Notes: generated from the sequence alone by a model not told the origin. A DNA stretch of 51,633 nucleotides from Waterburya agarophytonicola KI4 (GCF_020640915.1 NZ_JADWDC010000033.1:1-51633); one strand, 5' to 3'. Positions 18,580 to 28,303 are shown, counted from the first letter of the stretch. A program made the numbers and translations.

Positions 18580-19335
18580 ATGTTGACTAAAGAGAGTAAT
18601 TTACCTGCCCCCCCAACCTTTCCTATTCTCAATCTTCACGTTCATCTCCTGGAAAACTATCAAGATTGGCTGTTAGCCAGACTAAAACAGGGTATTGGGA
18701 CTCATGTGGTAACTTTGAATGCCGAAATGACCATGATGGCAGAAGAGAATCCTGTTCTCAGCCAAGCTATAAAAGAGGCAGAATTGATTATTCCTGATGG
18801 TGCGGGAATTATCATTTATATGCGTTTGCGGGGGGTCAAACACCAACGCTGTCCTGGTATAGAACTGGCTGAATCTTTGATTGCCAAAACTGGGCAGGCT
18901 AATTCTGACAACTGTCTGGTTTTTTTTGGTGGAACTCCTGAAACCGCTGCTAATGCACTTCAAACTTGGCAGGAAAAATTTCCCAGCTTAAATATTTTAA
19001 GTCAGGACGGATATATTTCTGGAGATCGAGAAACTGAGTGGAAAAAAACTCTACAAGAGAAACAACCTCAGATTATTTTTGTTGGGATTGGAGTACCCAG
19101 ACAAGAACTTTGGATTAGAGAGAATCGTCATTTATGTCCCAATGCTGTTTGGGTTGGTGTTGGAGGAAGTTTTGATATTTGGGCGGGAAACAAGTCTCGC
19201 GCGCCTCAATGGTTGAGAAATAACAATTTAGAGTGGTCTTATCGTCTTTATCAAGAACCGTGGCGTTGGCGCAGGATGTTATCTTTGCCCAAATTTTTTT
19301 GGCGTTCTTTAGTTAGCTTAAAAGCAAAAAGATAA
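18580..19335 (+). CDS. WecG/TagA/CpsF-family glycosyltransferase (GT26)
   Basis: This 251-residue enzyme matches the WecG/TagA family, which moves a sugar such as N-acetylmannosamine or its uronate onto a lipid-linked acceptor in polysaccharide synthesis. Visible blocks are THVVTLNAEMTMMAEENP, IIPDGAGIIIYMRLRG, PQIIFVGIGVPRQELWIREN and VWVGVGGSFDIWAG. The C-terminal part LEWSYRLYQEPWRWRRM is the usual membrane-associating tail. The catalytic Asp in the PDGAG block is present. No other polysaccharide genes adjoin it, so its product is unknown. It converges on the DUF928 gene, with 4 bases between. Confidence 0.92.
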   Translation: MLTKESNLPAPPTFPILNLHVHLLENYQDWLLARLKQGIGTHVVTLNAEMTMMAEENPVLSQAIKEAELIIPDGAGIIIYMRLRGVKHQRCPGIELAESLIAKTGQANSDNCLVFFGGTPETAANALQTWQEKFPSLNILSQDGYISGDRETEWKKTLQEKQPQIIFVGIGVPRQELWIRENRHLCPNAVWVGVGGSFDIWAGNKSRAPQWLRNNNLEWSYRLYQEPWRWRRMLSLPKFFWRSLVSLKAKR

Positions 19336-19339
19336 TTGA

Positions 19340-20110
19340 CTATTTTTTGATAGAAGATTCAATCAATTGGCTTTCAATAAATGGCGCGTTAGCCACTTCT
19401 TTTAAACCAACAGACTCTAGTAATTCTGTCCATTTAGCTCTAATTATGGGCAGTTCTTCTGCTGATTGCTGGTTGTCGGCTAAAACAGAAAGAGCATCGT
19501 ACCAAAAACCTCGATCGCGATAAAGTTCTGCTTGTTGTGCGGGATTAGTTCGATCTAGTTTTTGCTGGGTAGCAACATCAACTGTTGACTGGCGCATCCA
19601 ACCTTCTACGACAATATCTCGCGATCGCTCTTCGGAATTGCAAATCATAGAAAGATACCAATGATACTTATTATCTTGTTCGATGATATCTTTTTGTACG
19701 TTGGCAGGAAGATCAACACTCATGATGCCTTTTCCTTCTGTAGTCAGAAAAGCTTCGTAGATTAATTCGTCTTGTTGGTTGCGGAGTACAAATTCTAAAG
19801 TTTTTTCTTTGCTGACTTTGGGTACGTAAAAGAATAATTTGGGAGTAGCAGAAACATTAACACCAACGGTTTTTTCAGGAATCAAAGCAGTTAAATTGCG
19901 ACTGTCAGCATCAGCTAAACAATTGCCTTTGCTGCTTCTGCTACCTCCATCTCGACGATGACTGGGTAAACCATAATCGGAGTTACTCGTTTGTGTAGTC
20001 GTTTTTTCTGCATTTACTGGATTTGCCAGACTTCCGAATACCATATTTAGCATCATTAGCGAGCCAAATATACTAATTGGTTTGCTTTTTTTAAGTTTAA
20101 TATTCAACAT
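19340..20110 (-). CDS. DUF928 domain-containing exported protein
   Basis: This 256-residue protein has a signal peptide (about 1-34, ending NPVNA). The block GLPSHRRDGGSR, then CLADADSRNLTALIPEKTVG and SATPKLFFYVPK, is characteristic of DUF928, a family found mainly in cyanobacteria. The function is unknown. It is divergent from the CHASE2-GGDEF-EAL gene with a 194-base AT-rich spacer. From general knowledge, DUF928 genes are often close to CHASE2 and CHAT genes in cyanobacteria, so a shared pathway is plausible. The mature protein is expected in the periplasm. Confidence 0.85.
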   Translation of the reverse strand: MLNIKLKKSKPISIFGSLMMLNMVFGSLANPVNAEKTTTQTSNSDYGLPSHRRDGGSRSSKGNCLADADSRNLTALIPEKTVGVNVSATPKLFFYVPKVSKEKTLEFVLRNQQDELIYEAFLTTEGKGIMSVDLPANVQKDIIEQDNKYHWYLSMICNSEERSRDIVVEGWMRQSTVDVATQQKLDRTNPAQQAELYRDRGFWYDALSVLADNQQSAEELPIIRAKWTELLESVGLKEVANAPFIESQLIESSIKK

Positions 20111-20304
20111 TATTAATTTAAGAAAAAAAAGATAATAAACATACTAAATATAGTAGTCTTATTTTATGTTCATTGTCCACTATTGAAAAATAAAACTATA
20201 CTTGTTTAAAACAATATTTTCTAGATTATTTTTTAGATATATTTACTTAGATATTTATAAAATATTAGTATTTTCACCGAATAGCTATACAGTATTTTTT
20301 TATC

Positions 20305-22833
20305 ATGAAAGCTTATAATAAATTCGCTAGATATAATGATTTGGGTTTCAAAAAAGTCAAGAAAAAACTTGGTACTTACACTCTGTCTTTGTTTCTGTTA
20401 ACTATCTTAATCACGACAATCGTCTTGGTTTCTAGATATTTTGGAAGTCTTCAGGTTCTAGAATTACTAGTTTATGATTGGATGGTAAATTTACACAATA
20501 AGAATGAAATAGATTCTAGATTCCTAGTAGTAGAAATTACAGATAAAGATATTCAAAAACAAAATAGTTGGCCAATTTCAGATGAAACTATAGCTCAGGT
20601 ACTTAAGAATCTTCAAAAACACCAACCCAAAGTAATTGGCTTCGATCTTTATCGAGAAGTTCCTTATCCACCAGGAACAAAAGCCCTACAACAAGAATTG
20701 CAACGAGATAATGTAGTTGTAATTCAGTTAATTGGTAACGGAGATAATAGCGTTGCTGCACCTCCTGGGGTAAAAAGAAAGCAAATCGGTTTTAACGATG
20801 TAGTTTTAGATATCGAAGGTGATGTCTTGCGACGTAATTTAATGTACGTCCAATTTGGCGATGGGGAAGACGAACAAATGTCTTCTTTTTCTCTTCAGTT
20901 GAGTCTTAAATATTTAAGAGAGCAAAATCTTCGGTTTCAAGTCGAACGTGATTTTTTGCAGATTGGAAATACAATATTTCCCGATCTAAAGGCAAATTCT
21001 GGCGGTTATCGCTTGGAGTCTTCCGAAACTGCGGGAAAACAAATTTTGATCGATTATCGCTCTCCTAATATTGCTAAAACAGTAACTCTAGGTGAAGTAT
21101 TAGCAGGAAAAGTCGATCCCAATCTAATCAAAGATAAAATCGTCTTGATTGGTACTAGCGCGCCGAGTATCAAAGATATAATTCCTACTCCCTATAGAGG
21201 TTCGCAAACCTTTATGCCTGGGGTGATAGCTCACGCTCAAATGACTAGTCAAATTTTGAGCGTGGTATTAGACGATGCAACCCTGATTTGGTTTTGGTCT
21301 GAGGGGGTTGAAGGTGTCTGGATCTGGGTTTGGTCGTTATTGGGGGTAGCGATCGCCTGGAAACTCAAACATCCTCTTTTGATCGCGATGCTGGGAATAG
21401 TCAGTATCGTTGCTTTATGGAGTATTTGTCTGATTGTTTTTGCCTTTTCAGGCTGGATTCCTTTTGTTCCTGCTGCGATCGCCTTAGCAGCTACTGCTGT
21501 AAGTGTTTTGGGTTATAAGTCTTTGTATAATTTGTTTTATGATTCTTTAACAGGATTGCCCAATCGCACTCTATTTGCCAAGCAACTAAAAGAACTCAAG
21601 CAGAGAAATCGTTTAAAATCCGAAGGCTATATTGCCATTCTCTGTTTGGATTTAGACCGTTTTAAACTGATTAATGATGGTTTGGGATATCAAGCTGGCG
21701 ATCGCATTTTAATCGCCACGGCTCAACGTTTACAAGACAATCTCGATTCTAAGGCTATTTTAGCTAGAGTAGGAGCAGATGAATTTGCGATCGCTTTTAG
21801 AACTAACGAGGATACGGGAGAGGCAATTTCTGTTGCCAATACATTGGATCGAGAATTAGCCATTCCTTTTCAATTAAAGGAACAAGAAGTTTTTACTTCA
21901 GCCAGCATTGGTTTGGCTCTCAATCGTATGAGCGAAGACTTTCAACCAGAAGAGTTATTACAAGCTTCTCATACGGCGATGTATAAAGCTAAGGTATCTG
22001 GCAAAAGTCAACATCAGGTATTTGCCACCAAAATGCACGAACAGGCATTAAAAAGACTACAACTAGAAGCTGACTTAAACCAGGCAATTGCCAATGAAGA
22101 ATTTGAACTTTATTATCAACCCATTATTTCTTTTACTACAGGAAAGATAACTGGTTTTGAAGCTTTAGTACGCTGGATTTCTCCCACACGAGGTTTTATT
22201 TCCCCAGGGGATTTTATTCCTGTTGCGGAAGAAACTGGCTTGATCGTACCGATGGGTAAATGGATTCTCGAAACTGCTTGTCGTCAAATGCAGTCGTGGC
22301 GATCGCAATTTCCCGAAGCGGAACAAGTGACGATGAGCGTCAATCTTTCTAGCAGACAGTTTTCTCAAGCAGATCTAGTGGCTCAGATTCAAGAGACTTT
22401 GATTGTAACCGAACTCGATCCAGCCAATCTTAAATTAGAAATTACCGAAAGTATGGTGATGGATGATGTTGAAAATACGATTATTTTGCTTAATGAGCTG
22501 AAAGAATTGAATATAAAAATTAGCCTGGATGATTTTGGTACGGGGTTTTCATCTTTTAGTTATTTACATCGCTTTCCTACCGATACTTTAAAAATAGATC
22601 GGTCTTTTGTGAGTAATATGAGTCAAGGGTCTAAAAATATCGAAATTGTCAATACTATTGTAATTTTGGCTCACAAATTGGGTATGGATGTGATTGCAGA
22701 AGGAATTGAAACGGTGGAAGAAAAAGAGATTTTGGCAGGTTTTAATTGTGAATATGCTCAGGGCTATTTTTTTGCTAAACCTCTCAAGCAAGATGATGCA
22801 ACAGAATTATTTGTCAACAAAGCTCAATGGTAG
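20305..22833 (+). CDS. CHASE2-GGDEF-EAL membrane protein, c-di-GMP signalling
   Basis: This 842-residue receptor has a first membrane helix (~28-48), an extracytoplasmic CHASE2 sensor (~50-310) and three further helices (~325-400). A GGDEF domain (~405-570) and an EAL domain (~585-835) follow. The diguanylate-cyclase motif is altered to GADEF (490-494), and I see no RxxD inhibitory site before it. The phosphodiesterase half keeps its motifs: EAL (619-621), NLSSRQF, EITESMV, DDFGTGFSS, LKIDRSF, AEGIET and AQGYFFAKPL. I therefore expect net c-di-GMP breakdown, with the GADEF half perhaps regulatory; cyclase activity is not excluded. It leads the plus-strand gene run to 28.1 kb. Confidence 0.92.
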   Translation: MKAYNKFARYNDLGFKKVKKKLGTYTLSLFLLTILITTIVLVSRYFGSLQVLELLVYDWMVNLHNKNEIDSRFLVVEITDKDIQKQNSWPISDETIAQVLKNLQKHQPKVIGFDLYREVPYPPGTKALQQELQRDNVVVIQLIGNGDNSVAAPPGVKRKQIGFNDVVLDIEGDVLRRNLMYVQFGDGEDEQMSSFSLQLSLKYLREQNLRFQVERDFLQIGNTIFPDLKANSGGYRLESSETAGKQILIDYRSPNIAKTVTLGEVLAGKVDPNLIKDKIVLIGTSAPSIKDIIPTPYRGSQTFMPGVIAHAQMTSQILSVVLDDATLIWFWSEGVEGVWIWVWSLLGVAIAWKLKHPLLIAMLGIVSIVALWSICLIVFAFSGWIPFVPAAIALAATAVSVLGYKSLYNLFYDSLTGLPNRTLFAKQLKELKQRNRLKSEGYIAILCLDLDRFKLINDGLGYQAGDRILIATAQRLQDNLDSKAILARVGADEFAIAFRTNEDTGEAISVANTLDRELAIPFQLKEQEVFTSASIGLALNRMSEDFQPEELLQASHTAMYKAKVSGKSQHQVFATKMHEQALKRLQLEADLNQAIANEEFELYYQPIISFTTGKITGFEALVRWISPTRGFISPGDFIPVAEETGLIVPMGKWILETACRQMQSWRSQFPEAEQVTMSVNLSSRQFSQADLVAQIQETLIVTELDPANLKLEITESMVMDDVENTIILLNELKELNIKISLDDFGTGFSSFSYLHRFPTDTLKIDRSFVSNMSQGSKNIEIVNTIVILAHKLGMDVIAEGIETVEEKEILAGFNCEYAQGYFFAKPLKQDDATELFVNKAQW

Positions 22834-22846
22834 TTTTTATTGAACA

Positions 22847-23395
22847 ATGAAGTATAAGTTGTTGTTGAAGCAGGGTTTGATTACTGTAGTTGGGGTTTTG
22901 ATAATTCTGACTAGTGCTGGCTGCCGACAAACTACAGTGGCGCAGTCAGAGATAGATAAGCGATCGCAGATTACTACCATGTATCGGAAATATGCTGAAG
23001 AATTTCCTCAAATAGAAAGTATTACTGTTGAGCAGTTACAACAGTGGCAACAGCAAGGTAAAAATATTATCTTGGTTGATGTGCGAACGCCGAAAGAAAG
23101 AGCTGTTTCAATGATTCCTGGGGCGATCGCTTTGGCAGAATTTGAAGAGAATTTGGAGCAATATAACGACGATAAGGCAATAATTGTTGCTTACTGTACC
23201 ATTGGTTATCGTAGCGGGAAGTATACAAGTAAGTTGAGACAAAAAGGTATAAATATTTTCAACCTGGAGGGGAGTCTCTTAGCTTGGAGTCATATTCAAG
23301 GAAAACTAGTCGATCGCAATGGTTTTACTAATAAAGTTCATGTTTTTGGACATCAGTGGCAACTCACGGCAGATAATTATCAAGCTGTTTGGTAA
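22847..23395 (+). CDS. Rhodanese-domain lipoprotein
   Basis: This 182-residue protein has a lipoprotein signal peptide with lipobox LTSAGC, which would acylate Cys26. A rhodanese domain (about residues 60-150) carries ILVDVRTPKERAVSMIPGAI and the active-site Cys117 in CTIGYRSG. It should face the periplasm attached to a membrane and handle sulfane sulfur or act as a redox-sensitive binding module. The start lies 13 bases after the CHASE2-GGDEF-EAL stop, which argues for one transcript. A link between the two products is inferred from position only. Confidence 0.88.
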   Translation: MKYKLLLKQGLITVVGVLIILTSAGCRQTTVAQSEIDKRSQITTMYRKYAEEFPQIESITVEQLQQWQQQGKNIILVDVRTPKERAVSMIPGAIALAEFEENLEQYNDDKAIIVAYCTIGYRSGKYTSKLRQKGINIFNLEGSLLAWSHIQGKLVDRNGFTNKVHVFGHQWQLTADNYQAVW

Positions 23396-23477
23396 ATATA
23401 AAGTTAGGTAAAACTGAAAATTGGGCAAACTAAGGCTGCGATCTATTGTCCCGATTTTATGAGTATTTATTGTAGTT

Positions 23478-26102
23478 ATGCCTGACAAATTCAGACAACG
23501 TTGCTTGCTATGGTTGGTCTTTATTTTATTAGGGTTATCGATTAGCTTATTTCCCAATCTTTATGGCATCTCCCCAGGGGTAGCTACAGAGATCTCCGTT
23601 AATCGACTAGAAAATACTCTAGACGCTACAGAATTAGAAAAACAAGGCAAATATTATTATTCGATCGCCCAATTCGACCGTGCGATCAACTCTTGGCAAC
23701 AGGCGTATCAAATCTATCTTCAATCTCAAGATATTCTCGGTCAAGGAAGGGTTTTAAGCAATTTGGCTTTGGCTTATAGCCAGTTAAACCATTGGCAACA
23801 GGCAACCCAAAGTATAGCCGATAGCTTAGAGTTGTTAGATCGAGATTCTAGTCTTAGTCCTAGGGATAAAGTCCCTGTATTGGCTCAAGTCTGGAATAAT
23901 CGGGGCATTTTAGAATTTGAACGGGGAGAAATAGAACGAGCGATCGCATCTTGGCAGCGAGCAAAAGTTAATTATCAACTCGTAGCAGACGATCTAGGGG
24001 TAATTCGAGCTTCAATTAATCAAAGCAGTGCATTCAAGGAATTGGGGTTTTATCATCGTGCGGTCAATACTCTAAGGGAAGTAGAACAAGATTTAACCCA
24101 ACAACCAGATTCCTCAATCAAAGCTACGGGATTGAGGAGTTATGGAGATATTTTACGTTTGGTAGGTCAAGTAAAGCGATCGCAAGAAATGTTAACAGAC
24201 AGTCTTGAAATCGTCAAAAATTTGGACGATCCCAGCGAAGAAGTCAAAACTGCGATTGCACTGGGCAATACCTATAAGGCAAGCAATCCTCAAAAAGCTT
24301 TAGAGATTTATCATCGTGGTTTGGCAACTTGTAGTCAAGATGCTGGCTGTCTGGCACAGGATTTATCTCTACAAGTTAATTTGGCAACCATTAATTTATT
24401 GTCGGATAGTCCTCAATGGCAAGACAGTCAAAAGTTAATTACACCTATTCAAGATGAATTTGCTCGTTTGCCGAACAATAGAGCCAATATTGATCGTAAG
24501 GTCAACTTTGCCCATGCTCTAATGAAATTAAATCGTAGATCTGCCCTTAAAAAAACTCACAAAACAAATATTCCCAACCTGTCAGCTATCGATGAGTTAT
24601 TAAAAGAAACCATCGAACAAGCAAAAGCGATCGATTATCAAAAGGCTCAATCCTATAGTTGGGGTTTGCGGGGACAAATTAAGGAAGAATTACAATCTTT
24701 CGACTTGGCGAAGAAGTATACTCAACAGGCTTTGATTTTAGGTCAAAGATTAAATGCACCCGAAATTGTCTACTTGTGGCAATGGCAGCTAGGCAGAATA
24801 AATAAAGCTTTAGGGGAGCTTCCAGAAGCAATAACCCATTATTCCCGTGGGGTGGAGTTATTAAAGTCATTAAGTCAAGATTTGGTCGCCATTGACCCTG
24901 ACGTACAGTATTCTTTTCGCGAAGGAGTCGAGCCTGTTTATCGACAGTTGGTTAGTTTATTATTAACTGCCGAATCTGGAAAAGAGATCCCTCAAGGCAA
25001 TTTAGAAAGGGGTAGAGAAGTAATCGAATCTCTTCAATTAGCAGAATTAAATAATTTCTTTCGAGAGGCTTGTTTGGATGCTCAAGTCGTGAATATAGAT
25101 AGTGTAGACAACCGCGCAGCAGTAATTTATCCGATTATCTTAGGCGATCGCTTAGAAGTAATTTTAAGTTTGCCCGATCGACCCTTACAACACTATGCCA
25201 CCGATATAGATCGAGATAAATTAGAAGCTACAATCGATCAATTCCGTCAAAGTATCGTAGTTCGTAGTCGCCGACATTTTTACGATCCTGCCAAGCAACT
25301 ATACGATTTATTAATTCGTCCTGCATTAAAAGATCTAACTAAAAATAAGATTGAAACTTTAGTCTTTGTTCCCGATGGTTCGTTACGCAATATTCCCTTA
25401 GGTGCTTTATACGATGGTAAGCAATATCTGATTGAAAATTATAATGTCGCTCTAACTCCTGGCTTACAGCTATTAGCACCCCGTCCCATAGAACAAGTAA
25501 AACTAAAAACTATTGCCGTGGGTTTGACTCAAAGCAGACAGGGCTTTTCTGCTTTAGACTTTGTTAACTCGGAGTTAGAACAAATTAACGATACTGTAGA
25601 TAGTGTTATCTTAGTCGATCGCGAATTTACCAGCGAAGCCCTCAAGCAAGAAATCCAACATTCCGACTATCCTATCGTACATATTGCCACTCATGGACAG
25701 TTTAGTTCTTCCATTGAAGATACCTTCTTGTTGGCTTGGGACGATCGCATTGATATCAATCAATTGGATAATATTCTTCAAACCAGAAATCTCAACCAAA
25801 AAAATGCGATCGAGTTATTGGTTTTAAGTGCTTGTGAAACAGCTACGGGCGATAACCGAGCTGCCCTAGGACTTGCTGGAATGGCAGTGCGGGCGGGAGC
25901 GAGAAGCACTTTAGCTACTCTTTGGTCGGTTAACGATCGCGCTACTACCAAATTGATGAGTGATTTTTACCACGAGCTATCAGACAACCATCTAGCTAAA
26001 GCCGATGCCGTGCGTCAAGCTCAACTATCTTTGCTACATAGCCCTGGATACGAACATCCTTTCTACTGGGCTCCTTATGTATTGTTGGGCAATTGGTTAT
26101 AA
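23478..26102 (+). CDS. CHAT-domain protease-like protein with TPR repeats
   Basis: This 874-residue protein starts with a hydrophobic signal or anchor (about residues 9-31). Tetratricopeptide repeats span about 50-480. A C-terminal CHAT domain (about 540-874), a caspase-like clan CD peptidase fold, carries the catalytic dyad His739 (HIATHGQF) and Cys786 (LVLSACETATG). GLAGMAVRAGARSTLATLW and a typical ending also match. Both dyad residues are present, so proteolysis is possible. Targets are unknown. If exported, it would act in the periplasm, unlike cytoplasmic CHAT proteases of the Craspase type. It lies 82 bases after the rhodanese lipoprotein gene. Confidence 0.9.
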   Translation: MPDKFRQRCLLWLVFILLGLSISLFPNLYGISPGVATEISVNRLENTLDATELEKQGKYYYSIAQFDRAINSWQQAYQIYLQSQDILGQGRVLSNLALAYSQLNHWQQATQSIADSLELLDRDSSLSPRDKVPVLAQVWNNRGILEFERGEIERAIASWQRAKVNYQLVADDLGVIRASINQSSAFKELGFYHRAVNTLREVEQDLTQQPDSSIKATGLRSYGDILRLVGQVKRSQEMLTDSLEIVKNLDDPSEEVKTAIALGNTYKASNPQKALEIYHRGLATCSQDAGCLAQDLSLQVNLATINLLSDSPQWQDSQKLITPIQDEFARLPNNRANIDRKVNFAHALMKLNRRSALKKTHKTNIPNLSAIDELLKETIEQAKAIDYQKAQSYSWGLRGQIKEELQSFDLAKKYTQQALILGQRLNAPEIVYLWQWQLGRINKALGELPEAITHYSRGVELLKSLSQDLVAIDPDVQYSFREGVEPVYRQLVSLLLTAESGKEIPQGNLERGREVIESLQLAELNNFFREACLDAQVVNIDSVDNRAAVIYPIILGDRLEVILSLPDRPLQHYATDIDRDKLEATIDQFRQSIVVRSRRHFYDPAKQLYDLLIRPALKDLTKNKIETLVFVPDGSLRNIPLGALYDGKQYLIENYNVALTPGLQLLAPRPIEQVKLKTIAVGLTQSRQGFSALDFVNSELEQINDTVDSVILVDREFTSEALKQEIQHSDYPIVHIATHGQFSSSIEDTFLLAWDDRIDINQLDNILQTRNLNQKNAIELLVLSACETATGDNRAALGLAGMAVRAGARSTLATLWSVNDRATTKLMSDFYHELSDNHLAKADAVRQAQLSLLHSPGYEHPFYWAPYVLLGNWL

Positions 26103-26188
26103 ATCGATCAGATAATCAATTTCAATCTACCAAGCAAAAACTAAAATAAGGACTATTATTTGATAACAGATCGTTGATAATAGAATTT

Positions 26189-27286
26189 ATGTTTTTAAAA
26201 CCTTTGAGCTTAGTATCTCTAATTGTCGTAGCTTCGATGGTTTCTCCAATGCCTGTATTAACCCAAACCAATCGCTTCGCGATCGCTCAAGAAAATCAGT
26301 TGGAGCTAAATAATTTACTCCTCAAAGGAAGACAATATGTAGAGACCGAAGATTACGATCAAGCTCTGGCAACTTACGAACAAGCTGCTGCCTTAGATGG
26401 GGCAAATTCTCAGATTTTTTCGGGAATTGGCTACGTGCAGATTCTCAAACAAGATTATGATGCTGCAATAGAAGCTTATAAACGAGCGATCGCCTTAACC
26501 CCCGATAATCCCAAATTATATTATGCTCTCGGTTATAGCTTGGGTACGAATGGAGATAACTCAGCAGCAGCAAAAGCCTATCAAAAAGCGATCGATTTAG
26601 AACCTTTAAATATTCAAAATCATATTGGCTTGGCGGTGGTTTTGGTCAGAGCTAAAGAATATGATCGAGCTATTCGAGCTTATAAAGTTGTCTTGGCTTT
26701 AGACCCCGATAACGAACAAGCTTATCGTATTCTTTCTCGTATTTTTATCGAACAAAAACGTTATCAAGAAGCCATTAATCTTTTAAGACCAGTTATTCAA
26801 AAATATCCTCAATTAATCGACTTAGACCTAGAATTAGCCGATGCTCTAATTGTTAAAGGAGAAATCGAAGAAGGTTTGCAAACATTAGCAACGGCGAAGA
26901 AAAATAATCCTCAAAATTATTTAGTTTATATTCACACTGGCAATGCTTTATATCAACAAGGAAAATTAAATGCAGCTTTAAAAGAATATCAACAAGCAAC
27001 CAAACTTAATTCTGACGCTTCAGAAGCATTTGCAGGAATAGGTGAAATTTATCTGGCTCAAAAAAGCTATCTTAAAGCAGTCATTGCTTTTCGCAACCTA
27101 ACGGAAATTGAACCTGATAATCCTCAGGGACATCACAACCTAGGTCTTGCTCTCAAAGCGAGAAGAAGAAATACTGAAGCGATCGCCGCTTTAAAGAAAG
27201 CCCAAAGATTATACAAAAAAGCAGGTAATGACAAGCAAGCCAAGAATGTTGCGATCTTAATTGACAAGATCGATAATGAGGAGTAA
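26189..27286 (+). CDS. Exported tetratricopeptide-repeat protein
   Basis: This 365-residue protein has a signal peptide in its first ~25 residues (SLVSLIVVASMVSPMPVLT). About eight to nine tetratricopeptide units of 34 residues follow, such as DYDAAIEAYKRAIALTPDN and EYDRAIRAYKVVLALDPDN. I chose the ATG at 26189, since the upstream TTG at 26174 adds residues (MIIEF) ahead of a normal signal peptide. TPR arrays bind partner proteins. The gene lies 86 bases after the CHAT-TPR gene on the same strand, so the two may be partners. There is no catalytic domain. Confidence 0.85.
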   Translation: MFLKPLSLVSLIVVASMVSPMPVLTQTNRFAIAQENQLELNNLLLKGRQYVETEDYDQALATYEQAAALDGANSQIFSGIGYVQILKQDYDAAIEAYKRAIALTPDNPKLYYALGYSLGTNGDNSAAAKAYQKAIDLEPLNIQNHIGLAVVLVRAKEYDRAIRAYKVVLALDPDNEQAYRILSRIFIEQKRYQEAINLLRPVIQKYPQLIDLDLELADALIVKGEIEEGLQTLATAKKNNPQNYLVYIHTGNALYQQGKLNAALKEYQQATKLNSDASEAFAGIGEIYLAQKSYLKAVIAFRNLTEIEPDNPQGHHNLGLALKARRRNTEAIAALKKAQRLYKKAGNDKQAKNVAILIDKIDNEE

Positions 27287-27381
27287 AAATCATTATTGCC
27301 ATGCCCAAATAATTAGAACTCTGGCGATCGAGAATTTATTCTATCCAATATATTTATTATCTATATTAATTGATTAAAAAC

Positions 27382-28116
27382 ATGGATATCATCGAGACTA
27401 TTGCTCAAATAAAGTCTCAGTTGAAAGAAATTGAGTTACAAGAAGAAACTAATCAAAAAGAACAAGCAAAAATTAATCAGCGCATAGTCGATTTAGAAAA
27501 AGAACTCCAACAACAAAATCAGCAACGCAATCAATTGGATCGCGAAGCTCTTAAACTTTATACTAGAGCCGAAGAATTAAGACCCAAGCTAGATAAATTA
27601 GAACGAATTGCTAACTTATCCAAAGAATTTTTAGAGTTACACACCGAATGTCAAGACAATCAAGATTTATTAAATACTTTATATTCTTCTGTATCTAATA
27701 TCTCAGGAGAAAATAGAAAGCCTGTGGTTACGGATATTTATATTGATAAGCCAGAATCTCCCCCCAGCGATCGAGCTAATTCCCAACCTAAGGATAATAG
27801 CAATTATGCTGATTATTCTATTTCTATAGATGATATTAAAAAAGCTCTGCCCAATGCCGAAAAAATTTATCAACAGCTTGTAGCTGGCTATCTGGAAGAG
27901 TATAAAACCTATCAAAATTATATTATTGATGGTTTAGATTTGGTTTGGTATGCCGTAGCTTTTATTGCCTTTGGACGCTCTTCTTATCGCAAAATGAGCT
28001 TTAAATATCATCCCGATCTTGATGGCTCGGAAATGGCAATGCAATTAATTAATACGGCTTGGTCTATTTCTCAGAATTTTCTGGGGGATTCTGATGAAGA
28101 AGATACCATGTTGTAG
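27382..28116 (+). CDS. Coiled-coil protein with C-terminal J-domain-like segment
   Basis: This is a 244-residue protein I cannot assign to a named family. Residues ~5-80 form a Glu/Gln-rich coiled coil. A variable linker (~105-150) is followed by a helical part. The C-terminus reads YRKMSFKYHPDLDGSEMAMQ and then LINTAWSISQNF. This matches helix II, the HPD motif (210-212) and helix III of DnaJ J-domains, which stimulate Hsp70 ATPase. The region before it (VWYAVAFIAFGRS) does not look like a normal helix I, so it may be a reduced J domain. The ATG at 27382 is preferred over the TTG at 27370. It ends the plus-strand run begun at 20305. Confidence 0.65.
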   Translation: MDIIETIAQIKSQLKEIELQEETNQKEQAKINQRIVDLEKELQQQNQQRNQLDREALKLYTRAEELRPKLDKLERIANLSKEFLELHTECQDNQDLLNTLYSSVSNISGENRKPVVTDIYIDKPESPPSDRANSQPKDNSNYADYSISIDDIKKALPNAEKIYQQLVAGYLEEYKTYQNYIIDGLDLVWYAVAFIAFGRSSYRKMSFKYHPDLDGSEMAMQLINTAWSISQNFLGDSDEEDTML

Positions 28117-28269
28117 TAAACCCATTAGTAAGTTTAATAAGTAGTCGTGCAAAATTAATTTTATACTAGAGGCTGGGAAAGGGTTAAGGGGTAAAGGGAA
28201 AATCTTCTACTCTAAACCCGTAGGTATAATATACATTCATAACAAAATAAAGCGATCACCTAAAACTAA

Positions 28270-28282
28270 ATACAATTTGTAT
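28270..28282. repeat. 13-bp inverted repeat ATACAA-T-TTGTAT between convergent genes
   Basis: The arms ATACAA and TTGTAT are exact with a central T. It lies 22 bases from the end of the minus-strand glucosylglycerol hydrolase gene and 154 bases past the end of the coiled-coil gene. It could be a weak terminator or a protein site. The nearby GGGAAAGGGTTAAGGGGTAA (28175-28194) resembles low-complexity spacers seen in cyanobacteria. Confidence 0.25.
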
Positions 28283-28303
28283 ATTTGTTCCATCAACTAA
28301 TAA

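Noticed and set aside
23478-26102. CHAT protein as a type III CRISPR (Craspase) effector
   Set aside because: There is no CRISPR array or cas gene in the window, and the protein has an N-terminal export or anchor signal.
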